Position numbers and translations under genes: made by a program
The notes under the pieces: generated by a model
Databases searched by the model: none
What the model was told of the DNA's origin: nothing
The model's input: the letters and a program-made list of their open reading frames with translations, nothing else
Part shown: positions 18,152 through 24,994 of the stretch, one piece after another
Position numbering within the stretch: position 1 is the first letter of the stretch
How the letters are laid out: every line of letters starts with the position of its first letter
Assembly: GCA_023910675.1 (NCBI GenBank)
Contig: JAAVWC010000003.1
Location: 181,059-245,058, forward strand
Reading direction: 5' to 3'
Origin: Gemmatimonas sp.
GTDB taxonomy: Bacteria; Gemmatimonadota; Gemmatimonadetes; Gemmatimonadales; Gemmatimonadaceae
Length of the DNA: 64,000 nt

Positions 18152-18510
18152 CGCACCGCGAATGAGGCGTTGCCATTGTTCAGTCACCCCCATGCCTCGG
18201 TGTGGCCGCAGGACGATGACCAGACGCCCAAGGAAGGGATCGCCGCTGACCTCATGGCGGCTCGTGTGGCCGGTGGCGAGCACAACCGTACCCTGGCGCC
18301 ACCTGGAGTATGGCGCCACGGACTGGTGGGCAGAACGGTGCCACGGAGGACCCGCGGTTTCTTGATAACGGAATATGGCGTCGCCTGATAGTTTGCTCGC
18401 TGTCACGTAGCGCGGCGGCAGCGCGTCCCCGATCGTTACGTCATCCCGTACAGTCCGTCAGGTCTGTACACCTGTCCTCCCTCTCCTCGGCACTCCCGGC
18501 CGTTCTCCGT
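18152..18510. other. Stretch without a convincing gene
   Basis: 359 bases between the possible small membrane protein and the zinc-ribbon gene. A plus-strand frame continues from the small protein to 18388. The other open frames are short and read as GC-driven noise. No tRNA, repeat or clear promoter was recognised; TTGATA at 18362 has no good -10 partner. Confidence 0.4.
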
Positions 18511-19209
18511 ATGGCCTATATCCGCTGCACCCAGTGTGGGTCGAAAGCTTTGGTCGCTGCGTCGCAGTGTCCCAAGTGTACGCAGCCGTTCGATACACTC
18601 GACTCTCGTGGACAACGCGCGAAGCTCAAGACCTGTCGCTCGTGCGGCATCATGCATCGCGTCGATTCCACCTGTCACTGGTGCGGAGACGTGAAGTCGA
18701 CGCTGTCGTTATCCGCCGTATCGCCAGCCGTACTGCGCAATGCCGCAGCCGTCGCACTCATGGTCACCGCAGCGGCAGGCGTACTGCAGTACGCGCCGCA
18801 GCTGCGCGATTTCGCCACGGCCGCAACGGTAAATGGTTCGAATGCGCAGCGCATGGCGGGAGACGCGCGTGTCGTGGTTGTGGCCGCGGGCAAGACCAGC
18901 ACCACGTCAGGCAGCGATAGCGGCGTCCTCGTGGCCGACAGTCTCGAGCGCGCTCAGGCAACGCTGCCCTCGGACCCGAAAAGCGGCGCCGACAGCATTA
19001 CGTGGACGCCTGCCGTGGCGCGCACCTGGGTGAACGTGCGCTCCGATGCGAGCCGTGGCGGACAGGTACTTGGGGTCATCAAGCCGTCGTCGCGCGCCAT
19101 GCTGGGCACCGATCGCGCCGGGTGGCGTCAAGTGCGATCGCCCGACGTGAGCGGGTGGGTCGATCCTCGACTCTTCGAAGCCGACAGCCTGCGCACGCGT
19201 GGGGAGTAA
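18511..19209 (+). CDS. Zinc-ribbon, single-helix membrane protein with SH3b domain
   Basis: 232 residues from MAYIRCTQCGSK. Four CxxC pairs (C6/C9, C20/C23, C42/C45, C55/C58) make two tandem zinc ribbons in the first 60 residues. A membrane helix (about 76-95, RNAAAVALMVTAAAGVLQY) follows, then a low-complexity linker and a C-terminal bacterial SH3 domain (about 165-225: TWVNVRSDASRGGQVLGVI, ending VSGWVDPRLF). The topology would put zinc ribbons in the cytoplasm and the SH3 domain in the periplasm, where SH3b domains commonly bind peptidoglycan. gspG starts directly after the TAA, so co-transcription with a secretion gene is likely. Its exact role is unknown. Confidence 0.85.
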   Translation: MAYIRCTQCGSKALVAASQCPKCTQPFDTLDSRGQRAKLKTCRSCGIMHRVDSTCHWCGDVKSTLSLSAVSPAVLRNAAAVALMVTAAAGVLQYAPQLRDFATAATVNGSNAQRMAGDARVVVVAAGKTSTTSGSDSGVLVADSLERAQATLPSDPKSGADSITWTPAVARTWVNVRSDASRGGQVLGVIKPSSRAMLGTDRAGWRQVRSPDVSGWVDPRLFEADSLRTRGE

Positions 19210-19644
19210 GTGGTGATACGGGTGTCGCGCCGGTCCGCCTTCACGTTGCTCGAAGTGCTGGTGGTGATCGTGGTCATCGCGTTGCTGGCGACGTTCGTGG
19301 CACCGAATCTCTTTCGCAATGTCGGCGACGCGAAGACGGCCACGGCCAAAGCGCAAATAGAAAGTCTGTCCACCGCGCTCGACACCTATCGCCTCGACAA
19401 CGGGCGGTATCCGTCGACCGCGCAGGGACTCGCGGCGCTGTGGCAGAAGCCGACGATCGATCCGCCGGCGAACTGGCGGGAGCCGTATGTGCGAAAGGCG
19501 ATCCCTGACGATCCGTGGGGACGTCCGTACGTATACCTCGGGCCAGGCAAGGCGAATCCCTCCGGGTTCGATCTCGCGACGTACGGGGCCGATGGCCAGC
19601 CCGGCGGCGATGGCGAAAACGCCGATGTGCTGAGCTGGAAGTAG
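19210..19644 (+). CDS. gspG: Type II secretion major pseudopilin
   Basis: 144 residues, GTG start abutting the previous stop. The type III signal peptide reads RRSAFTLLEVLVVIVVIALL, with the obligatory Glu at +5. The residue before the cleavage site is Ala where most prepilins have Gly. After the hydrophobic helix come the GspG marks AKAQIESLSTALDTYRLDNG, YPSTAQGLAALW and DDPWGRPYVY, and an Asp/Gly-rich calcium-site-like end (DGQPGGDGENADVLSWK). It should be polymerised into the T2SS pseudopilus. No other gsp gene is in the window, so the rest of the apparatus must be encoded elsewhere. Confidence 0.94.
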   Translation: MVIRVSRRSAFTLLEVLVVIVVIALLATFVAPNLFRNVGDAKTATAKAQIESLSTALDTYRLDNGRYPSTAQGLAALWQKPTIDPPANWREPYVRKAIPDDPWGRPYVYLGPGKANPSGFDLATYGADGQPGGDGENADVLSWK

Positions 19645-19788
19645 CGGCGTCGGCTGTGGGGGAATACCTCACCTGCGTGTCGGGTCGTCGTGCTGAAAGT
19701 CCATGTGTTCCCTGACTCTGTTCGGACCGGGAAACGACGAATCTCAGGGTACGATGAGGTTTGCTCAGTCTTCTACCCGGACCCTGCC

Positions 19789-20274
19789 ATGCTCTCAGCT
19801 ACTGCTGAACATGCCCTGCGTGCCGTCCTGCTGCTCGCGCGCCACGACGGCGCCAAGGCGCTCTCGGCCGACGCCATCGCGGCGGAACTCGGTGCGCCAC
19901 GCAACTATCTCGCGAAAACGCTGAACGCGTTGGCCAAGGCCGGCGTGGTGCACAGCGCCCGCGGCGCCGCAGGTGGCTTTACCTTGGCCATTCCGCCTGA
20001 ACAGCTCACATTGGCGCGGATCATTGCGCCCTTTGACGACCACGCGCGCACCCCCGCCTGCCTGTTGCGCAGCCGCTCCTGTGATCCCCTCAACCCCTGC
20101 GCGGTGCACGCCCGCTGGACCGCCATTGTCGGACACGCGGCCGTGCGCTTCGAGCAGACGACGATTGCGGAGATGCTGGTCGAAGCCGGCCCTGCGCGTG
20201 GCTACGCGCCGTCGGCTGCCATGACGGTCGATCTGGGCGCTGCGTTACCGCACGTCTCCCTGTTGCGCGCCTGA
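19789..20274 (+). CDS. Rrf2-family transcriptional regulator with Fe-S cysteines
   Basis: 161 residues from MLSATAEHALRAVLLLA. A winged helix-turn-helix (about 1-70) contains ISR-like segments APRNYLAKTLNALAKAG and SARGAAGGFTLA. The cysteines C91, C98 and C104 (CLLRSRSCDPLNPC, C-x6-C-x5-C) match the [2Fe-2S]/[4Fe-4S] ligands of IscR, NsrR and RsrR. It should therefore sense iron-sulfur status, nitric oxide or redox state. Its target is not evident: the next gene encodes GluQ-RS with its own promoter-like sequence, and the Rieske operon lies only ~2.5 kb downstream on the other strand. Confidence 0.93.
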   Translation: MLSATAEHALRAVLLLARHDGAKALSADAIAAELGAPRNYLAKTLNALAKAGVVHSARGAAGGFTLAIPPEQLTLARIIAPFDDHARTPACLLRSRSCDPLNPCAVHARWTAIVGHAAVRFEQTTIAEMLVEAGPARGYAPSAAMTVDLGAALPHVSLLRA

Positions 20275-20337
20275 TGTACGCGCGACGCGCGCGGGGCGCA
20301 GTGGACAGCAGCGTCATCGACTCCTGTTTCACAAGAG

Positions 20338-20366
20338 TTGATGGCGCTGCGTCGCGTGGGTAGCGT
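20338..20366 (+). promoter_or_regulatory. Promoter of gluQ, probably giving a leaderless mRNA
   Basis: TTGATG (20338-20343), a 17-base spacer and TAGCGT (20361-20366) are followed by only five bases before the ATG at 20372. Transcription would start at or next to the A of the start codon. No Shine-Dalgarno is present, consistent with leaderless translation. Confidence 0.45.
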
Positions 20367-20371
20367 GTCTC

Positions 20372-21322
20372 ATGCCCATGCCTGTCCCATCGCGCCCCCA
20401 GTGGAAGTCGACGCTCGCGACCTCCCTGCCCAAGGGCGTATGGCGTACGCGCTTCGCGCCGGCGCCCACGGGATTTCTGCATCTCGGGCATCTGGTCAAC
20501 GCCATCCACGTCTGGGGCATTGCTCGTGCCCACGGCGGGCGCGTGCTGCTGCGTCTGGAAGATCACGACCGCACGCGTTGCCGGCCGGAGTACGAACAGG
20601 CCTTGCTGGACGACCTCGAATGGTTGGGCCTCACGCCCGATGACTTCGACACGACGTCGTTTCGCAACAACCTCGTGTCGCATCACGCCAGACAGTCCAA
20701 TCAGCACAGGCGGTACGCGTCGGCGCTCCAGCAATTGGCAGCGCACGGCATGGTGTACGGCTGTCGCTGCACTCGAAAAGACATCGCGCAGCAGGTCCCG
20801 CACTCCGCCGGCACGGAAGCGCGATATCCCGGCACCTGTCGTGCACTGGAGCTCAGTGACACGGACACGTACGCGAAGCGGGTGCGACTCGAGACGCGTG
20901 CCTTTCACTTCGATGATCTGCGACTCGGGGCCATCGGGCAAACACCCGCCGATCAATGCGGCGATTTGCTCGTGCGCGATCGCCATGCCCAGTGGACCTA
21001 TCAGTTTGCCGTCGTGGTGGACGACATGACGCACGGCATCGATGTGGTCATTCGCGGCGAAGACCTCTTGGAGAGCACCGGACGTCAGCTGCAACTCGCG
21101 GAACTGCTCGGGCGCACGGCACCACCGCGCTTTCTGCACCACACGCTGCTGGTGCATCCGGATGGCAGCAAACTGAGCAAGGCGACGCACGACACATCAC
21201 TCCGCGACATGCGAACGGCGGGGGCACGTCCCGACGAACTACTGGGACTTGCCGCCCGCCGCGCGGGTCTCGGGGATATGCAGCGACTGTCCGCCGCCGA
21301 TATCCCCTCGCTCTTTGTGTGA
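20372..21322 (+). CDS. gluQ: Glutamyl-Q tRNA(Asp) synthetase
   Basis: 316 residues. Class I synthetase core: RFAPAPTGFLHLGHL (HIGH variant HLGH at 37-40), LRLEDHDRTR, and a KMSKS-like SKLSK near 269. The zinc-binding pattern CRC ... YPGTC (C-x-C, Y-x3-C) is that of GluQ-RS. The protein lacks the anticodon-binding domain of glutamyl-tRNA synthetase, and its length (about 300) fits. It attaches glutamate to the queuosine base at position 34 of tRNA(Asp). The N-terminus is about 20 residues longer than usual. It ends nine bases from the convergent M20 peptidase. Confidence 0.94.
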   Translation: MPMPVPSRPQWKSTLATSLPKGVWRTRFAPAPTGFLHLGHLVNAIHVWGIARAHGGRVLLRLEDHDRTRCRPEYEQALLDDLEWLGLTPDDFDTTSFRNNLVSHHARQSNQHRRYASALQQLAAHGMVYGCRCTRKDIAQQVPHSAGTEARYPGTCRALELSDTDTYAKRVRLETRAFHFDDLRLGAIGQTPADQCGDLLVRDRHAQWTYQFAVVVDDMTHGIDVVIRGEDLLESTGRQLQLAELLGRTAPPRFLHHTLLVHPDGSKLSKATHDTSLRDMRTAGARPDELLGLAARRAGLGDMQRLSAADIPSLFV

Positions 21323-21325
21323 ACG

Positions 21326-21345
21326 TCGGCGCTATTTGGCGCCGA
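21326..21345. terminator. Small hairpin between convergent gluQ and M20 peptidase
   Basis: TCGGCGC and GCGCCGA pair around the loop TATTTG. It covers the gluQ 3' end and the last codons of the opposing gene. Short and without a T run, so only a weak candidate. Confidence 0.3.
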
Positions 21346-22675
21346 GCAGGCCCATAACCACCAGCAGGACCCACTGCGGTCCCTTGTAGCCGTCCTCGCG
21401 ATCGTCATACGACTCGTCGAGCGAGTGCGCCCCGCGACCCACGCCACCGCCGTCGAGCGTGACGGCGGGAATCTTGAGATTCATCGGCACGTTCGCGTCG
21501 GTGCTCGAAATGGTGAGCGGGGCGTACACGTTCATGGTGCGCGCCGCCGCGAGTGAGGCACGCACGATCAGCGCGCTGTCGGGAGTGCTCCCGGCGGGAC
21601 GGAGACCAATGGTGTCGATGACGACCGAAAGGGCCGCCGTGCTCTTGGGCCACCGCGCCTTCTCGTCCACAACGGCTTGGCGCAACGCCTTCTGCAATCG
21701 TGCGTCGATTTCGGCGAGCGCGGCGGCGGTTTCGCTCCGCAGATCGACTTCCATGATCGCTTCGAACGGAATCGAGTTCACCGACGTGCCGCCGGACACG
21801 ATCCCCACGTTGAAGGTGACCTTGGGGGTCGTGCTCGCTTCAAGATCCGCAATCTTGGCGATCGCGCGTCCCATCGCGTGCATGGGGTTGGGCATGCCGA
21901 AGGCACCGTAGCTGTGACCGCCCGGGCCCTTGTAGTGCACGCGGTAGCGATTGCTGCCCACACCGCCGTTCGTCACGCCGAACCCCGTGCCGTCCACCGA
22001 GATGAACATGGTGATCGAATCACGCATGGGCCCCGCGAAGATCGCGCGCGTTCCACGGAGATTTCCCGGTCCCTCTTCGCCCACATTCCCCACGACAATG
22101 AGCTTGCCGCTGAACGGGATTTTCTGCGTGATGACCTGACGCGCCACGGTGAGCACCACCGCGAGGCCGCGGCAATCATCGCCAATGCCTGGCGCGGTGA
22201 GCTTGGTGCCTTCACGCTTCACGCGGACATCGGTCCCTTCCGGGAAGACCGTGTCGAGGTGGCCGGCGAGCAAGAGGGTGGGGCCCGGACGGACGCCGCG
22301 AATTTCGCCAATCACGTTCCCTTCCTTGTCGATCCGTACGTTCTGCACGCCAAGCTCGCGGAATCGCCTGGCATACTCCGCCGCACGAGCCTGCTCCTTG
22401 AATGGCGGCGCCGGGATCTGACAAATGGACGCCTGCTGGTCGAGCGTCCATGCGTTGTCACTCTTGAGCGCTTTGAACGCCGCGGCCACGGTGGGATGCG
22501 CCGCCAGCTTGTCCATCGCGCTTTCGATCGGCGTCGCCTTGGCGGTCGCGTTGGCTTGCGGTTTGGCCTGCGCGAAGAGCGGGGAGGAGGCTGCCGAGAG
22601 CAGCGAAACACAGAGCGGAACGCAGAACGCCGGGAGAACACCCCCGGCGTTGGTCGCAAGACGGGTGGAACGCAT
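21332..22675 (-). CDS. Secreted M20-family metallopeptidase
   Basis: 447 residues from MRSTRLATNAGG, with a signal peptide ending near SPLFAQ. The M20 metal site is complete: LLLAGHLDTVFPEG (His, Asp), GIGDDCRGLAVVL (Asp), VVGNVGEEGPGN (Glu-Glu) and the late His in VGRGAHSLDE. A dimerisation domain contains YKGPGGHSYGAFG. Distinct in sequence from the M20 enzyme at 8.2 kb. It is the last gene of the Rieske operon, starting about 6 bases after the Rieske lipoprotein stop. A link between the peptidase and the redox genes is not obvious and may be only positional. Confidence 0.92.
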   Translation of the reverse strand: MRSTRLATNAGGVLPAFCVPLCVSLLSAASSPLFAQAKPQANATAKATPIESAMDKLAAHPTVAAAFKALKSDNAWTLDQQASICQIPAPPFKEQARAAEYARRFRELGVQNVRIDKEGNVIGEIRGVRPGPTLLLAGHLDTVFPEGTDVRVKREGTKLTAPGIGDDCRGLAVVLTVARQVITQKIPFSGKLIVVGNVGEEGPGNLRGTRAIFAGPMRDSITMFISVDGTGFGVTNGGVGSNRYRVHYKGPGGHSYGAFGMPNPMHAMGRAIAKIADLEASTTPKVTFNVGIVSGGTSVNSIPFEAIMEVDLRSETAAALAEIDARLQKALRQAVVDEKARWPKSTAALSVVIDTIGLRPAGSTPDSALIVRASLAAARTMNVYAPLTISSTDANVPMNLKIPAVTLDGGGVGRGAHSLDESYDDREDGYKGPQWVLLVVMGLLGAK

Positions 22676-22680
22676 ACCGG

Positions 22681-23109
22681 TCAACTCGTGATCGTGATGG
22701 TACCGGCGGTCGTGTTGGAGGTCACGGTGAACTCGAACAGTCCGGAGGTGCGCTCACCCCCGGTCCAGCCGCCGTTGGCATTGAACGTCGCGCCATGATT
22801 GGGACAGCGGAAGCCCGAATTGGTAATTCCGATGGTTGTGCCCTGGTGCGGGCACACCATGGAGAATGCTCGATAGCTGCTGGTACCGCTCCGGACGACC
22901 GCCACGGCCGTCCCGGTCGAGCTCACCTGTGCGATACCGCCCACCACGTTCAACGCCGCAAAGTTGGCCAGCGTCACCGTCAAATTAACGTTGCGCGGGC
23001 CCGTGACGGCGTCGCTGCCAGACGAGCAGGCCGCGAGTAAGGTGCTGACGGCCGCAACGGTGGTGGCGGAGAGAAACTCCCGGCGGGAGCAGGACACGCA
23101 ATCGGACAT
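22681..23109 (-). CDS. Rieske [2Fe-2S] lipoprotein, Tat-exported
   Basis: 142 residues. The N-terminus MSDCVSCSRREFLSATTVA combines a CxxC pair with a twin-arginine motif (SRREFLS), and the signal ends in the lipobox LLAAC. The Rieske domain has both ligand boxes: CPHQG and CPNHGATF, 13 residues apart. It should sit lipid-anchored on the periplasmic side and carry one electron. It follows the other Rieske gene by 19 bases in the same operon. It is much shorter than the bc1 Rieske subunit, and no cytochrome bc1 gene is present. Confidence 0.93.
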   Translation of the reverse strand: MSDCVSCSRREFLSATTVAAVSTLLAACSSGSDAVTGPRNVNLTVTLANFAALNVVGGIAQVSSTGTAVAVVRSGTSSYRAFSMVCPHQGTTIGITNSGFRCPNHGATFNANGGWTGGERTSGLFEFTVTSNTTAGTITITS

Positions 23110-23128
23110 ACGGGTGCTCGGAAAGAGG

Positions 23129-23623
23129 TCAGGCCTTGATCACCGCAGCCGCCCACTTGGCTGGCTCGGTGTCGCTCTCGAAGACAATGTCCGGGTCGAC
23201 CGAGATCGTGGCGCCATCGCGCGTGATCTGCAGGCGATCCATGTTCCGGGTGGCGCGACCACTGACGAAGGTCCCGTTGGGCTGGTACTTCGACTTGTGC
23301 CGCGGGCACTGAAAGCCGGCGTTCTTCGGCATCACTTTGAGCGCCGTATTCTGGTGCGGGCACGAGAGCGCGAAGGCGTAGACTTCTCCGGCGTTGCGGC
23401 ACAGGATGATCTCGTTGGCCGCATCGATGGAGACACCGTCTGCCGCCGGTAACGCGTACTTGACCGGACCGCGCTCACGACGCGGCTCGAGCGCCGAAAG
23501 CACACGGGCCGGACCAAGCAGCGACAGTCCCGCCAACGCGGCCGTCGCGGTCACTGCCTGCTGCAGAAACATCCGTCGCGCGCCGCACCCTACGCACGCA
23601 CTCTCCGATTGCTGCTCACCCAT
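23129..23623 (-). CDS. Rieske [2Fe-2S] protein, Tat-exported
   Basis: 164 residues from MGEQQSESACVGCGARRMFL; a frame 11 codons longer overlaps the upstream gene and is less likely. As in its neighbour, a CxxC pair (CVGC) directly precedes the twin-arginine motif ARRMFLQQ and a hydrophobic signal stretch (TATAALAGLSLLG). The Rieske boxes are CPHQN and CPRHKSKYQPNG, 15 residues apart, followed by the usual NMDRLQITRDGATI strand. Soluble periplasmic or signal-anchored. With the two membrane proteins just upstream it looks like an electron carrier of a small membrane redox chain. Confidence 0.93.
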   Translation of the reverse strand: MGEQQSESACVGCGARRMFLQQAVTATAALAGLSLLGPARVLSALEPRRERGPVKYALPAADGVSIDAANEIILCRNAGEVYAFALSCPHQNTALKVMPKNAGFQCPRHKSKYQPNGTFVSGRATRNMDRLQITRDGATISVDPDIVFESDTEPAKWAAAVIKA

Positions 23624-23633
23624 GCGAGTCCTC

Positions 23634-24155
23634 TCAGATATTCGCGACAACGACACCCAGTACCACGACCAGGCACCAGAAGCCGAGGCTGACCCACGCG
23701 TGCACGCGCAACGTGCCCCAGGGCCCCGTGACTTCCGGACCGGCGACGGACATCTCGATGGTGTTGCGGGCGTTCGTCAGCAGGTGATGCTCGGCTGATC
23801 GCATGCGCGCGCCGTTCACCATCAGCACCACGAACGCGCCCATCTTGCTCCAGAACACCAGCGAGGTGGCAAAAGTGCCGATATCGGCGGTCGCAAGCGC
23901 CGCTCCGCTGCACACCATCAGCACCAGCGCCCCAATCACCACGCCGTGCGTCGCCCGCAGGTCTTCCGCCATGGCGAGAAACGCTTCACTGCTGCCAGGC
24001 GTCGCCAGCAACACTCGGCGGTCGGCCCCCAACGCGATGCCGCCACCGACGAACATGCTCAGCACGTGCACGGCGATGACGAGCGTGGGGAGCCAGGCGC
24101 TGGCCGAGTAGTAGTCGGCCCACGGTTGGACGAGGGCGGTCACGGTCTCGAGCAC
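23634..24155 (-). CDS. Four-helix membrane protein of the Rieske operon
   Basis: 173 residues with four hydrophobic segments (about 22-42, 68-88, 94-116 and 148-171). His residues lie in or at the ends of helices: H30 (VIAVHVLSMFVGGG), H70 (ATHGVVIGALVLM), H123/H124 and H152 (LRVHAWVSLGFW). The pattern recalls small uncharacterised four-helix families that start with a conserved helix-1 His, such as DUF6644-like proteins. Heme ligation is possible but not proven. It starts 7 bases after the preceding gene stops and ends 10 bases before the first Rieske gene. Function unknown; a quinone- or heme-binding role is inference. Confidence 0.75.
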   Translation of the reverse strand: MLETVTALVQPWADYYSASAWLPTLVIAVHVLSMFVGGGIALGADRRVLLATPGSSEAFLAMAEDLRATHGVVIGALVLMVCSGAALATADIGTFATSLVFWSKMGAFVVLMVNGARMRSAEHHLLTNARNTIEMSVAGPEVTGPWGTLRVHAWVSLGFWCLVVVLGVVVANI

Positions 24156-24162
24156 GGGGCGC

Positions 24163-24747
24163 TCAGTTTCCGATCAACATGATGAGCCAGCTCGCCGTCG
24201 AGGCACTCATCGACGCGATGGCGACGTTGCGGTGCCGCTCGCGAATGGCGCCGTTCTCCTCGGCCTGGTCCGCGATCGACCCGGCATAGGCGAACCCGCC
24301 GCTGGCGGCGATGAACAACGCGCTGTGCAATAGACGACGCTTCCGCCCGTTCGGGTCCTTGCGCCCTTCCCAGAGATTCCAGGTGCCGGTGACCGCGTTC
24401 GCGCCGAACAGCACCGCCGATCCCGTGGCCGCAATGGGGTGCATCGTCTGCGCCCAATCCGGAGCATCGTCCCCCTTGTCGAGCAGCTGATCGCCCGACA
24501 CGTACGACGCCGCGAACAGCGGCAGCATGGCCCAACTCAGCGCTTTGTGAATCGCGACGCGCTTGTAATAACCGTCACTGTAGGTCACCGCCTTTCTCGC
24601 CCGCTTGGTCGTATCGACGGGTGCGCGGAAAGGCACCGCCAGCGCCACCGGGGCGACGAACGGTCCGCTGGGGGCCGGGCGGGGGACACTGTCCGAGGCC
24701 GTAGCTGCCAGCAGGCTGGCCGACGCGATGACCGTCAGAAAGGACAT
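24163..24747 (-). CDS. Predicted diheme b-type four-helix membrane protein (first gene of Rieske operon)
   Basis: 194 residues from MSFLTVIASASLL; AGGAG lies 6 bases before this ATG, which decides the start. A signal-like segment (1-20) is followed by a Pro-rich stretch and four helices at about 66-85, 103-124, 139-158 and 172-193. Each helix begins with a single His: H67, H103, H141 and H172. In a four-helix bundle H67 with H141, and H103 with H172, would lie on opposite sides of the membrane. This is the layout of diheme cytochromes of the b561 kind. I do not recognise a named family. It heads a tight operon with a second membrane protein and two Rieske proteins. Confidence 0.7.
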   Translation of the reverse strand: MSFLTVIASASLLAATASDSVPRPAPSGPFVAPVALAVPFRAPVDTTKRARKAVTYSDGYYKRVAIHKALSWAMLPLFAASYVSGDQLLDKGDDAPDWAQTMHPIAATGSAVLFGANAVTGTWNLWEGRKDPNGRKRRLLHSALFIAASGGFAYAGSIADQAEENGAIRERHRNVAIASMSASTASWLIMLIGN

Positions 24748-24994
24748 ACGGAACTCCTCAGGAAGTTGGGCGCGGGACCAGTGGGGAGCGCGTCCCCATG
24801 CAGAGGGGCTACCCCTCATGACTATTCCCACAATCTACGCGAGCAACATGAACGCCGGATGACCTCGCCATATCACATTGAATGAATAGGGATCAACGTG
24901 GGAACACTTCCCGCTGAATGGACCCTATGGGGCATGCCGTCTCGATCGTCGCGATGGCACCCGGCGCCAATCCCGTGCGTTACATTCGAAGGGC

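Noticed and set aside
18152..18510. tRNA or small RNA in the gap before the zinc-ribbon gene
   Set aside because: No cloverleaf, no CCA-compatible acceptor stem and no promoter-terminator pair could be recognised.
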